Shown here piece by piece: positions 1 through 10,289 of a DNA stretch of 64,000 bases (position 1 is the first letter of the stretch; each line of letters opens with the position of its first letter). The stretch is from Liopterus haemorrhoidalis. Lineage: Eukaryota > Arthropoda > Insecta > Coleoptera > Dytiscidae. The notes beneath the pieces are model-generated. The model saw only the letters and a list, made by a program, of their open reading frames with translations. It made no database searches and was not told the DNA's origin. The stretch covers positions 60,359,381-60,423,380 of the forward strand of contig OZ020611.1 of the NCBI GenBank assembly GCA_963971575.1. Direction: 5' to 3'. Position numbers and translations under genes: made by a program.

Positions 1-28
1 AGCAGCTGAAGCACCCCTAAATAAATAA

Positions 29-35
<7 letters not shown>

Positions 36-62
<27 letters not shown>
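36..62. repeat. poly-A run
   Basis: About 27 consecutive A residues directly precede the first recognisable transposase codons. The 5' part of the mariner-like element that follows is missing, so this run marks a truncation, insertion or assembly junction. Confidence 0.8.
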
Positions 63-64
<2 letters not shown>

Positions 65-762
65 CCCAAGATGCCAGTCAGAGGCTTAATTTCGTAAATC
101 AGGTGATTGAGCGATTTTCAACGTTTACCAACATTTTGTTTTCGGATGAAGCTCATTTTCATCTTAATGGCCACGTAAATAAGCAGAACTGCCGCTACTG
201 GAGTGCAACGAATCCGAAACGCAAACATCAGAAACCCCTACATTCGCCTAAAGTGACCGTATGGGCTGCGATGTCGGCGCGAGGAATTATCGGCCCTTAC
301 TTTTTTGAAGACGAAAGGGGGCGTGCAGTTACAGTGAATTAAGAGCGTTATGTGGAGATGTTAGACAACTTCTTGGTACCTGAACTGCAAAACTTTCCTG
401 GCTATAACCAAAGAACATGGTTCCAACAGGACGGAGCAACTTCACACACGTCCAATATGTCACTGCCACGTGTTCGTGAAATTTTCTCAGGCAAATTGAT
501 CTCCCGGAGAGGTGACATAAATTGGCCTCCACGCAGTCCAGATTTAACCCCTATGGACTTTTTCCTATGGGGTTATTTTAAATCTAAAGTTTACGCCAAT
601 AAACCGACTTCACTGGCGCATTTGAAAGAAAATATCCGTCACGAAATGGCAGCCATCCCTGAGTCCACCTGCCGAGACGTCATAAGTAATTTTACTGTTC
701 GATTAAATGAGTGCCGAGAACGCGAGGGTCTACATTTAGACGATATTATTTTTAAGAAATAA
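61..762 (+). pseudogene. DD41D mariner-like transposase, 5' truncated, one stop
   Basis: This encodes the catalytic part of a Tc1/mariner-superfamily transposase, the nuclear enzyme that cuts and pastes the element at TA sites. The reading frame enters from the poly-A run. The first catalytic Asp is in FSDEAHF, the second in QQDGA, and the third in LTPMDFFLWGY after WPPRSPD. The spacing between the second and third Asp is 41 residues, which fits the DD41D group rather than DD34D. The frame is open through 762 except for one TAA at 340-342, just before ERYVEML, so the lesion is a single nonsense codon without a frame change. The N-terminal helix-turn-helix region is absent. A second DD41D copy lies at 60.7-61.3 kb. 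Confidence 0.85.
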
Positions 763-835
763 ATCCCCAAAAAGTGTATTTTAATAATTAATAAACATTT
801 TTTCTATATACGGCTTACTTTTTTTTTAATCGATC

Positions 836-870
836 CACTAAATATAAAATTTCTTTTGAGACACCTTGTA
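836..870 (+). repeat. presumed 3' terminal inverted repeat of the mariner remnant
   Basis: The segment ends with TTTGAGACACCTTGTA, so its reverse complement begins TACAAGGTGTCTCAAA, the style of a mariner terminus starting after TA. It lies about 100 bases beyond the transposase stop codon, as expected for a 3' end. The partner repeat is outside the window or lost, so this is inference from position and base pattern. Confidence 0.55.
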
Positions 871-1104
871 CTTAAATTATCCAGCCAACCGTGACATTTC
901 ATATTATATAACAGAGGTTCCCCACAAAGGTACCGTGGTGAAATTGGTAATAAGACTCGCACACTGAGATTTACTATAGTGTACTATGGCTGAAAATCAT
1001 TATAGGGCCCACACGCTGGAATTTACTTTAAGGTACCATAATGACAAATCATAACAGGGCTTGCATGCTGAGATTTATCTCCAGTAACCAACCACTCCAG
1101 TTAA

Positions 1105-1690
1105 ATGACACAGATAATAGTCGAATAGACAAGTTCGGCTACTTAGGGAGTACAGTTATCGAAAGTGGATATAGACTGATGCTGATATAAATGCCAGAAT
1201 ACCTAAGGCAATATTTGCCTTTCGTTTGCTCAACAATCTCCAGCGTTCGATTGTTATCTCTCGAAAGACCAACCGGAGTATTTTTATTATCAATGTAAAG
1301 GTAGTCCTGTTGTACTAATTTGAGACTTGGTGAGTCACCGAATCTATGACTATCAAACTACATACATTTATTAATAAATATTTGCGAATTGTTCTAGATA
1401 AATACCATAACTAATAAAGAATTATGGCAGCTCACAGACACAGAGATTCTACAAGAAATCAAGAATCGCAAATGGAAGGGGATTGGACTCTTACGCAAGA
1501 ACTGGACAACACTGGAAAACAAGCTTTCGACTGGAACCCGTAGAACAAACGGCGCGTTGGAAGACCCAAACTAACCTGGCCACGATCAATAAAGAAGGAG
1601 GCGAATGCATACGGGAAAATCTGGAACCAGATTAAAGAATTAACGCCTAATTGCACCCGATGGAAACACTTCATTGAAACCCCTTGATCT
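1105..1690 (+). pseudogene. RTE-like LINE reverse transcriptase, C-terminal fragment
   Basis: Decayed coding DNA of a non-LTR retrotransposon. Around 1130-1230 the translation reads FGYLGSTV, followed after frame changes by a segment resembling the DINARI and KA.FA.L stretches typical of the region after the RT domain. Around 1455-1680 it contains EIKNRKWKGIG, then GRPKLTWPRSIKKEAN and the end WNQIKELTPNCTRWKHFIE, the usual C-terminus of this LINE group. Stop codons and frame changes interrupt it, so it is dead. Similar fragments occur at 10.3-11.1, 20.0-20.7 and 37.2-38.4 kb, so this family has been inserted repeatedly. Confidence 0.7.
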
Positions 1691-1699
1691 ATGTAGGAG

Positions 1700-2360
1700 T
1701 TTTGGGACCTAGAAAATCTAATAAGATTAAGATATTCATGTTAATACCCATATAGATTTTTTTCGTAATATAAAAGTCTGAGTAAAACTCTTATTATTAC
1801 AGGAGGAAAATATTTATTTTTCCCTATAAATCAATATAGTGTTATATGTAAATAAAATAATGTACTAGTTACATAAGCAGATATAAATTAGAATTCATAG
1901 TTATACATTAAGGTATATGTATTCTTAGTATTATGCTAAGTGTTTAATTTAATGTACCGACCTGCAATAAATGGTTTATAAATATTCATATTGATGTAAT
2001 AAATATTTTCATAAATATATCTTTTGTGGTAAAGTTTTGCTTTTTTTTAACTTTGTTCTATATGAATATGTTTTTTCTTCCTAATTGGTCAATGCTATAA
2101 TGAAAAAAGTTTAGTTTAGTAAAATTAAAATAAACATTTTTTTAAAAAGTTTTTACCTGAAATTCATTCAATGTTTAAAATTAACAATTCCATTGTTCAT
2201 TGTATAACATAGTGCAGCTACAAACACTGTACATAAATAAAATATTTCCGAACTTAAACAAGGAAATATAAAATATTTATTTTAATTTTAAGATTCCCAA
2301 TTACATAATTTTATAGAATTAATAAATAAATAAAACACTTGGTTAGTTTCAGAAATATAA
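1700..2360. other. AT-rich interval without a gene
   Basis: I see no coding segment or RNA gene here, only very AT-rich DNA. Part of the right side could be degenerate flank or 3' untranslated sequence of LINE A. Confidence 0.5.
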
Positions 2361-2364
2361 TCAC

Positions 2365-2440
2365 TTAATATAATAAATAAATAAATAATAAATAAATAAA
2401 TTTATTGATCTAAATATTTTACAATAATAATAATAAATAA
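2365..2440. repeat. AAAT/AAT simple repeat at the presumed 3' end of LINE A
   Basis: Runs of AATA and AAT units lie about 150-200 bases beyond the stop codon of the minus-strand LINE ORF2. Microsatellite-like tails are common at the 3' ends of CR1/jockey-type LINEs, so this probably marks the element's end. No target-site duplication was found to prove it. Confidence 0.5.
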
Positions 2441-2594
2441 TTAAGTAAACATTTGTATTAACAAAATAATTTTTATCTAATATATCTAACAAATTTATAT
2501 CAACTAATAAGAAGTAGGGATTACTACATCTTACACCCAAATCTTATAACTAAAATTTACATAAAGCATAACATTGACATAAAGAAGAAAAACT

Positions 2595-5440
2595 TTACTC
2601 TTTAAAATATTGAAACACTTTGAATTTAAATTGTTTTATGCTTACAGAATTTTTAATCTGGTCTGGCAAAGCATTATATTCATTACACCCTCTGAAAAAT
2701 ACGGAGTTCATTGTGGATTTTAAGTTAGTTTTTTTAGTATGAATGTTGGACTTATTGCGAGTATTATAATTGTGGACTTCAAAATTATAATTTATAAACT
2801 TTGTTAAATAGTTAGGCTCACCTCGTACAATTTTAAATATAAAAATTAAAGTTAGTATTTTTAATTTATCTTTAACATTAATAAAATTTAAAGTATTTAG
2901 CATCAGTTTAATGGGTGTAAGGCGTCCACAATGTAGAATTATACGCATTCCTCTATTTTGAAGTTTTTGAAGAGCTTCTTTACTACTATTATCTAAAAGG
3001 TATAAAACGCTTGCACAATAATCAAAATGAGGTTGGATTATAGATTTAAAAATTAACGTTTTAGTCCAACATGACAAATGTTTCGATATTCTAGAGAAGA
3101 AATAAAGTTTCTTCTTTATTTTTTTATAAATAAAACTAAAATGGCTTTTAAAAGTTAAGCAACAATCTAACATAAAACCTAAGTATTTAAATTCTGATAC
3201 AAATTCAATATCTTCACCGTTACAATTTAAATTACATAGAGTATTTATTTCTACCAATGAGTATTTATGTTTTGTTGCAATAATCATGGCTTTTGTTTTT
3301 TTTTACATTCAGTTTTAATTTATTGCAAATAAAATATTTCTCAATCTTATCTAGCTCATTCTGCATACGTTTAACTGCGTTGGCTAAAAGTGTATCATCT
3401 GCATACAGATTTACAAAATCACAGTCAGTTGCCATACTGATATCATTCAAATAAATAATGAAAAGCAGAGGGCCTATCACACTTCCCTGAGGAATTCCCA
3501 ACTTGTTGAAACGAAGAGAGCTGAAACTATGATTGATTTTGGTCCTCTGCGTTCTGCCATTTAAGTAATCACTCAACCAGTCTAAAACTATACCATCAAT
3601 TCCATACAATTGCAACTTTTTTAGGAGAATTTCTCTATTTATAGTTTCAAAGGCGCGCCTTAGATCCAGAAATACTGCAATGATATATTTGTTATCGTCT
3701 AGAGATTGTTTCCATTCAGTAATGGTAAGTTGTAGTGAAGTCTCACATGAAAAACCGGGTCTGAATCCCGATTGGTTACCCATAAATAATGCATTTTCAT
3801 TAAAATATTTTAATATTTGGTTATATGCAGCAATTTCTAAAATTTTTTCCATAGTTGGTAGGGTATTTATTGGCCTAAAGTCGCATGCATTATTTGAGTT
3901 TTTAACCTTAGCAATAGGTACGATCGTACTAGTTTTAAGTAAATCTGGAAATTTGCCAGTTTCTAGTGAAGTATTGACAAAGTGAAGTATGACATGTCCA
4001 ATAACTTGAAAAATACTTTTTATAATTTTGCCATTTAATAACTCGTAAACATTGAATTTGTTATTAATTTTACCAATAATTTCTTTCAGATCTTTCATTT
4101 CTAATTTAACAAAGCGATTAAAATTGCTTAAAACATTTAACTGTCTAATATTATCATAAGGATCATCTTCACTATTTGAAATACTATCAATAATCTCCTC
4201 TACACTTGAAATGAAATAGGCATTGAAATGTTCCGCTTTATCTACGTCATCCGAACAAGAAACAAAATTATTGTTAGAAATAGGAAACAAAATTTCTCTT
4301 ATGGAATTCCTACAATTTTTATTACTACCTACTAATTCTTTTAGAGTTTTCCACATTTTATCTGAGTTATTTTTTTGTTTATCAATTTTGTTTGAGTAAT
4401 ACCTGTCTTTCTTCTGTTTAAGTATGTTAACTACTTTATTACGCAATTTTTTATCATTCCATTTACAGATTTTAGTACCACGATCTGCATAAAAGAAATT
4501 CTTTTAAGCCATATCTCTTTCTTTAGTTAATAATATTATTTCATTATCGTACCAGGGTAATTTATTTTTAACTGATTCAATATTTTTTATAGGTGCAACA
4601 TTATCAATAACACTACTGCAATTTAAGTTTATATTATCTAAAATGTTATTTATATCTGTAGATTTTAATTGCCATATTTTATCAATAAGTTCATTGTTTA
4701 TTTTTCGTAAATTTACTTCATTCAAGTTTCTATATGATTTCATTGAATTTTTATTATTTATATTGTGTAACTGGATACTATCGCTATAAACATCAATACA
4801 CAGGTGATCAGAGATTGGTGTTTTTAATACATTAGCAATAAGATTAGTATTTGTTAAGACATAATCAATTAAAGTACTAGACGTTGCTGTTATTCTTGTT
4901 GGTTCAGTTACTAGTTGATCCATTCCTAAAACCTGACACATACTTTTAAACTTATTTACATAGAATGAATCTTCAAAAAAAATTAAATTAAAGTCACCAA
5001 TAAGGACAAAACGTTCATAAGTTGCTGTATAAAGTTCGCACCATTCTTCAACTTCTTGTAAAAAAGGGGGGATACTTGCACTGGGGGAGTGATACACTAC
5101 ACCTATACACCATATTTCGTTAACAATTTTAACTTTACAAACTAAGCACCACCAATTCCCTTTGTTCACATAGGTTTCAACATTACATAATTGTAATTTA
5201 TTATTTAAATATACTAATACACCGCCAGTCCTCCTATTTTCAGAATCACACCGCAAACACACATAGTTATCAATTTCAAGTTCATTGTCCATAAATTCAG
5301 ATGTAGTTCGAGTTTCACTCAACAATATCACAGATGGATTAGATGTCCTTACGTAATTTAAGAGCTCATCTTTATGAGCCGGAAAGCTTTGTATATTAGT
5401 GTAGAATACATGGAATCTATGAACATAATTTTGCGTTAAT
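2595..5440 (-). pseudogene. LINE A ORF2, endonuclease plus reverse transcriptase, two lesions
   Basis: ORF2 nicks the target and copies the element RNA at the nick. Endonuclease motifs appear in order: NIQSFPAHKDEL just upstream of 5331, then LLSETR, GVVYHSP, IGDFNLIFFED and SDHLCID. RT motifs follow: DFRPINTLPTMEKILE, AVFLDLRRAFETIN, GIPQGSVIGPLLFIIYLND and the catalytic YADD. The C-terminus with FKYLGFMLD and YNALPDQI is typical of the family. A TAA at 4504-4506 interrupts the frame between endonuclease and RT; the frame is the same on both sides. A one-base change of frame lies in the A-run (T-run on the plus strand) near 3293-3304, just after the YADD segment. Codons for the catalytic residues remain. 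Confidence 0.85.
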
Positions 5441-6182
5441 AGTTTTTTGGCTTATCTACGATGGTTGGTACATTCCTGATGTATTTAATTGTCTTTGTAT
5501 CATCTCCAGATGCAATAATATCATGTAATTGTTGCTTCACATTAAGAAAATATTGTCTCTGCATCTTAGTTTGATCAGAGAAAATACGTACGGTACGGCT
5601 GTTTATTTTATTTTTATTTTTGAGAACGTTAGTGGCTAAATATTCTCTATCAAATATGACTTTAATTGGCCTAATTTTTCCTGCCACGAATTTACCCAAT
5701 CTAATACATTTAAAATTAACATTATCTAAGCCGGTCGTATTAATTATTTCAGTTGTTTCCCTTATATCTGATTGAATTCTTTCTTGCATATTAGTAGAAT
5801 CAGGCTCAGTGACATTGAACATAACAACATTTCGTGTACGTATTTGTCGGTCTTGAATCTCCGCAATAATTTGTTCATTATCAACTTGGTAGTGAGTAGT
5901 ATTATTTATATTATTACTTTTCCGAGCTTTAATGTCGTTCTGAAGATCTGTGATCATTTTTTTTAGTTCATGAATAGCCGCACTTTGATGATACTTGCAG
6001 TTATCACAGCAATAACTAATCTTCCTATCTGCTGCTTTCAGACATTGGATCTCTGTTCTACTTAATAAAGTACAAGTCGAATGTATATAATTTTGGCATG
6101 AGTCGCACTTAATTTCCTTACTTGGATTTATTAAGTCTTCTTTGCAACTAATGCAAGCTAATTTTTGATTATTGGATTGCAT
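5436..6182 (-). CDS. LINE A ORF1, PHD-finger RNA-binding protein
   Basis: A 248-residue ORF1 protein, expected to coat the element RNA in the cytoplasm and carry it to the nucleus. Residues about 8-63 form a PHD-like zinc finger: C-x2-C, later C-x2-C, H-x2-C and C-x2-C, with the central segment KCDSCQNYIHSTC. A helical, probably coiled-coil stretch follows (about 65-110). The C-terminal half contains RNVVMFNVTEP and IRLGKFVAGKIRPIKVIF, resembling the RRM-like and C-terminal domains of LINE ORF1 proteins. The ATG at 6182 gives the first Met before the zinc finger, and the stop at 5436 lies where the ORF2 frame is already open. It is fully open although ORF2 is broken. I name it by domain order and context only. 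Confidence 0.75.
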   Translation of the reverse strand: MQSNNQKLACISCKEDLINPSKEIKCDSCQNYIHSTCTLLSRTEIQCLKAADRKISYCCDNCKYHQSAAIHELKKMITDLQNDIKARKSNNINNTTHYQVDNEQIIAEIQDRQIRTRNVVMFNVTEPDSTNMQERIQSDIRETTEIINTTGLDNVNFKCIRLGKFVAGKIRPIKVIFDREYLATNVLKNKNKINSRTVRIFSDQTKMQRQYFLNVKQQLHDIIASGDDTKTIKYIRNVPTIVDKPKNY

Positions 6183-6546
6183 ATTTATTTCTTAAATTTG
6201 ACCCCTGTTAAATATGCAAAAGAATATACACACCAATATTGTTGGTAACTGGTTGATTAAAAGTCAGGCGGTAGTACTGACTTATCTTGTCTTGAAATTT
6301 GGTCCTAACTTGCAACTTGAAGTTTAATAGAAATAACACAAATATATTTATTTAAATCGTGCTAATGACTATAATAGATGGTACACAGATATAGTTTTTA
6401 GTATAAAGTTTGTATACGTACATTAACTTAACACTGTAAATATTATTTTTTTAAACTTCGTTAAATTTTGTTAATAAAAACACAATTTATCATCACAGTT
6501 AGTAAAACACGTGTTTACCGTATTATGCCGTTTAGTTATTGATATA

Positions 6547-6782
6547 TAATTATTATCACTCTATACGCATTTTGGCAGTAACGCCATCAATAAGAGTTCA
6601 AAAATAAACATTTAACAAATACTTTGTGTAAAAACAAATTATCAATGGTAGGCAATGCTGTATTAACTTTTTTACACATTTATTATTTTTACACAGTGTA
6701 TTTGTTAAATAAGTTTAGGTGGTAATTTAAATTCTTGTTGATTGCATCACTGCCGAAATGCGTATATAGTTATAATAAACTT
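6547..6782. repeat. MITE-like element with long imperfect inverted repeats
   Basis: The left arm (from about 6547) contains CTATACGCATTTTGGCAGTA, then a TTTAACAAATAC block near 6612. The reverse complement of the right arm (to about 6782) contains ATACGCATTTCGGCAGTG and the same TTTAACAAATAC block. Arms of about 75-100 bases flank a short AT-rich middle. There is no coding sequence. This is the form of a small non-autonomous DNA transposon. Its family is not recognised, and I did not find a convincing target duplication. Confidence 0.65.
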
Positions 6783-7143
6783 ATATTTGTGAAACTAACT
6801 GAGTGTTTTATTTATTTATTAATTCTATACTACCAATGTTTTCCAAGAATACACAGACCCCTCTGTCAATATAATTTTATCTAACATTCCGGCGATTTCT
6901 TCAAATAATAGTTTGTCAGGCCACCACGGGGAGCAGCATGTGTGCTTCCCATTTCACAACTTTAATATGTGCTTCTTTTTCTGTTGTTCTGTTGCTGTGA
7001 CATGAACAAATTCGTTTCAAATAACAAATCAAAACTTCAAAAACGATATAAATAAGGCTACATACATGATGAACTAAAAAGACTAACAGGGAACAAAATT
7101 ATTGATGAGGAAGTCTCATAGATGCATAGTTTAATTTAGATTG

Positions 7144-7326
7144 TTTTTTTTTTTTTTTTTTTTGTCTTAGCTACGATGGCCATTGACCAGGATATCTTTA
7201 TTTTTATTATGGATATATTAGTAATTTTATAACAAATACAAACATCCATGCCACACCGGGATTCGAACCCGAGCCCCCATGGTTAGCAGTCCACTGAGCT
7301 GACCACTGTGCCATAGCGACCGGCGA
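7144..7326 (-). mobile_element. tRNA-derived SINE (family 1)
   Basis: Read on the minus strand, the 5' end has a tRNA-like head. The A-box-like segment is TGGCACAGTGGTCAGC, and the B box GGTTCGAATCCC lies about 45 bases later. A unique body follows (starting GTGTGGCATGGATG), and the element ends in about 20 A residues (T-run at 7144-7163 on the plus strand). These are the parts of a polymerase III SINE, copied in trans by a LINE. A possible target duplication, AGTTTARTTTAG, flanks it at 7128-7139 and 7331-7342, but it is low complexity. Confidence 0.8.
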
Positions 7327-7501
7327 GTTAAGTTTAGTTTAGTTAAGTTTTATTTTTGTCTTTCATGTTCATAAATATTACATAACTAGGTTATTACCCG
7401 TCAACAATGACGGATTTATAATAGATTTATTTATATTATTTCAATCGTTTGTATGTGTATTTGGTTTTATTTTTTAACGTATCTTAATTTCGTCGCCGGT
7501 C

Positions 7502-7612
7502 ATCGAATCACGGGACAGGATATCACCAGTTAGCCAATCACGAGAGAGGCTGTCACCTCTCAGCCAATCAAGAGACAGGGTGTCCCCAGTTAGCCAATCA
7601 TGAGAACCTTAG
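7502..7612. repeat. 30-bp minisatellite carrying CCAAT boxes
   Basis: Four units start near 7502, 7532, 7562 and 7592. The core is CAGTTAGCCAATCACGAGA, so most units contain CCAAT. The last unit runs into GACGTCA and GTTACC, then a unique AT-rich segment. Part of the same block recurs at 8450-8560. Confidence 0.8.
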
Positions 7613-7778
7613 GAAAAATTGACGTCATAATGTTACCGACACTACATTCAGACACTTGCTAATTATATAGTTAGATTAATTTACTCACGAACTTTTTAAG
7701 ATGGGAAAACAAATCATTTTTACTCAGTAAATTACATTTAGATTGTTAAAACTAAAAATATTTTGAGACGTTAATTTA

Positions 7779-8445
7779 TGCCTACGAAACCCTTGACATT
7801 AATGTATTTAATTATATTTGTAGACTCTTAGAGAATAAATCTGCAAAATATTGTTCATATCGGTCTAAGGATAGAAGAGTGTCTAAAGTTTCTTTGTTTC
7901 TTGCCTACGAAATCCTAGATATTTCTATATATAATTATATTCGTAGATTCTTAGAGAATAAATCTGCAAAATATTGTTCATATCGGTTAAAGGATATAGG
8001 CGTGTCTAGAGTTTCTCTTTTATGCCTATGAAATCCTAAATATTTCTATATGTAACTTTATTTGCAGATTTTTAGAGAATAAACCGGCAAAATATTGTTC
8101 ATATCGGTTAAAGGACATAAGCGTGTATAGAGTTTCTCTTTAATGCCTATGAAACCCTAAACATTTCTATATGTAAATTTATCTGCAGTTTCTTAGAGAA
8201 TAATTCTGCAAAATATTTTTTCATATCGATCATAGGATATAGGAGTGTCTAGAGTTTCTTGCTTATGCCTACGAAATCCTAGACATTTTTATATGTTATT
8301 TTATTCGCAGTAAATCTGCAAAATATTGTTCATATCGGTCAAATCATATAGGAGTATCTATAGTTTCTGGTTTATGCCTACGAAATCCTAAACATTTATA
8401 TATGTCATTATATTCGTAAATTCTTACAGAATAAATCTGCAAAAT
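7779..8445. repeat. 122-bp tandem array, about 5.5 copies
   Basis: Units begin with TGCCTACGAAA-type sequence at about 7779, 7902, 8023, 8144, 8266 and 8375, giving periods of 123, 121, 121, 122 and 109 bases. Each unit carries TTAGAGAATAAATCTGC, AAATATTGTTCATATCGG and a GTCTAGAGTTTCT end. The copies differ by scattered substitutions, and the fifth has a short deletion. No reading frame is shared by the units. Confidence 0.9.
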
Positions 8446-8449
8446 ATCT

Positions 8450-8560
8450 GTCAATCAAGAGACCTCAAGAGTCCCCAGTTAGCCAATCACGTGAACCTTG
8501 GGGAAAATGACGTCACCGTGTTACCCAGATCACAAACATACGCTAGCTAATTATATATGT
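8450..8560. repeat. second copy of the CCAAT/CRE block
   Basis: After the 122-bp array the sequence returns to the block seen at 7560-7670: CAATCAAGAGAC, CCCCAGTTAGCCAATCACG, GAACCTT, AAAATGACGTCA, GTTACC and a segment with GCTAATTATATA. The two copies are in the same orientation and flank the array like direct terminal repeats. TGACGTCA is a perfect CRE/AP-1-type palindrome. Confidence 0.75.
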
Positions 8561-8654
8561 ACGATAACAATGTACAATAATAACATTATTACATGAAAAG
8601 AAAGTCAATACATAAGAGACATGGACAGCGAGGAAAAAAAAACACTGAACAGTA

Positions 8655-9060
8655 ATAAACAATAAATTTGGAAATTAATTTAAAAAATCCTTGACATCAG
8701 ATAAAGCTCTTGCAATTATTAGTATTTTTTAACATTGTTCTTCAAAATGAGCATTTTTTGGCAACTAAATTTCATCGGGAAGTGCATTATAGTATCTACA
8801 GCAATTGAAATGAACACCCTTTTGGTAACAGGTTAGATTGTGTGGCCTTGGAACTAGTGCATCTTTGTTATAGAAATGCTCGTTTTTTAGGAACAGTTGT
8901 TTGTTTTTGATAGAATATATTTTGCTGCTCGAGTTAAAATATTAAGTTGGGTGAAGTGTTCCTTGCATGAGTCTCTGGAGTTAAGCGATTAAGGACTCGT
9001 ATTGCTGACTTTTGAAGACGATATACTTGTTTTGAATTAATTGATTAACCCCAGTGGATA
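8655..9060 (-). pseudogene. CR1/jockey-like LINE ORF2, C-terminal fragment
   Basis: The minus-strand translation over about 8690-8910 reads VPRPHNLTCYQKGVHF, then NCCRYYNALPDEI and RALSDVK after a stop. This is the usual C-terminal end of CR1/jockey-like ORF2 proteins; LINE A has the equivalent GCNEYNALPDQI. The upstream part to about 9060 gives weaker similarity (LTRAAKYIL). Stops and a frame change show decay, and only the last part of the element is present, consistent with 5' truncation. Confidence 0.6.
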
Positions 9061-10289
9061 ATATTTTATTTTAAATGTGAATGGAAACATGAAAAATATA
9101 AATTTTAACACTTTGATGCTACAATTCAGTTTTAACGACCTGAGGAGAAATAAACATTTAACAGAGAAGATTAAACAACATCAAACAACATCAAACAACA
9201 ATTCGTTTTTAAGTGAAAAATACTTGATTTTAATTAAGTTCCATAGTACAACTAGTAGTATGAAGTTCTTTCAAGTTTAACCTCAGATTATTACATTCTG
9301 ATTTGTTGGATAACTTTAAATTTTAAACTTTGCTAACAAGTTCAAAGTTACTATCAGAATAAAACTATGCTTATTGAAAAACTAACCTATTCTACTTCAG
9401 ACTTAGCTAAACTGACCTAAATTAAAATAGCATACGACTATCCTCTCTTTGGCCAGAACTAAAGATAGGGACATTTACAATTCTTATCTGTGTCCCCTAT
9501 ATCCCACAAGAACTGTTAACTACAGATTTATACCAGTAAGATTACATACCATACTGCATTAGATACATAAACTGTGACCTCCTTTACCATTGTTCTAGCT
9601 AAGCAAATAAAACTAAGATTGTGATCCCATGAAACACATGTTTCCTACACTTATCATACTTTCCATGAAAATTTTATGTTTTATCAATATTTATGTTATG
9701 GGATATAAATGTCATGAAATTTGTCCTAGAGACCTCATTTGATACAATGAGGTTTCGATATGTCACATACAAATACAATTAGATGTTTATCACGCTGGAA
9801 CAAATCTATACCTAATTTTATTTCGATTTTCACTTTACGTTTATAAATAATAAAAGCTTAAAATATGTAGTTTTTTTTCATTTGTTTAGTGAGTTTGGTG
9901 GTCTGTAGTTAAAAGAATTATCTTTCAATTAGAATAATGCGTCGTAATGGTAAATTTTACTGACAATAAAAACCAACCAGATATTTACCAGATAAAAAAC
10001 AAGATATCGACGGATTATATTGTAGTATAAGCGCGTGACATGCAATCTTGGAGTTTCATTAGGGGATCTCCCTCTCATCATAATCATTGGTCAGGCGTTG
10101 ACATCCATTACTCAATATAAGGCTCCTATTTCTGTTTCTACCCTCAGATTCTTAGATTATAGATGTATTAGAAACGTGATTCTTAACCTTGTAGTAATCG
10201 CGGACTACCTAAATATTCTAAATAATTTCTCGGCTTTTTTGTTTGTAATAACATAATTATCATTAAGTTTTATATTTTTTAAATATTGA
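9061..10289. other. no gene recognised
   Basis: AT-rich DNA. The longest open stretches (67 and 73 codons at 9077-9280 and 10035-10256) have no recognisable domain. A short CAAACAACAT-type repeat sits near 9172-9200. Confidence 0.5.

Larger units (their letters stand above)
2400..6200 (-). mobile_element. CR1/jockey-like non-LTR retrotransposon (LINE A)
   Basis: A nearly full-length minus-strand LINE with two ORFs. ORF1 (5436-6182) codes for a PHD-finger protein, and ORF2 (about 2595-5440) for an apurinic-type endonuclease followed by reverse transcriptase. ORF2 is open upstream into the end of ORF1 in a different frame, so the two overlap or adjoin. No RNase H domain follows the RT, which argues for the CR1/jockey side of LINE diversity. 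Only two lesions are seen in ORF2, one nonsense codon and one frameshift in an A-run, so the copy is inactive but not ancient. The exact ends are uncertain. Confidence 0.8.

Noticed and set aside
2365..2440. telomeric repeat
   Set aside because: Units are AAAT/AAT, not TTAGG, and they fit a LINE tail.
7240..7320. genuine tRNA gene
   Set aside because: A and B boxes are present, but the acceptor stem and anticodon arm do not fold as a tRNA, and a SINE body with poly-A follows.
7502..8445. CRISPR-like array
   Set aside because: Repeats are contiguous tandem units without distinct spacers, and the DNA is eukaryotic.
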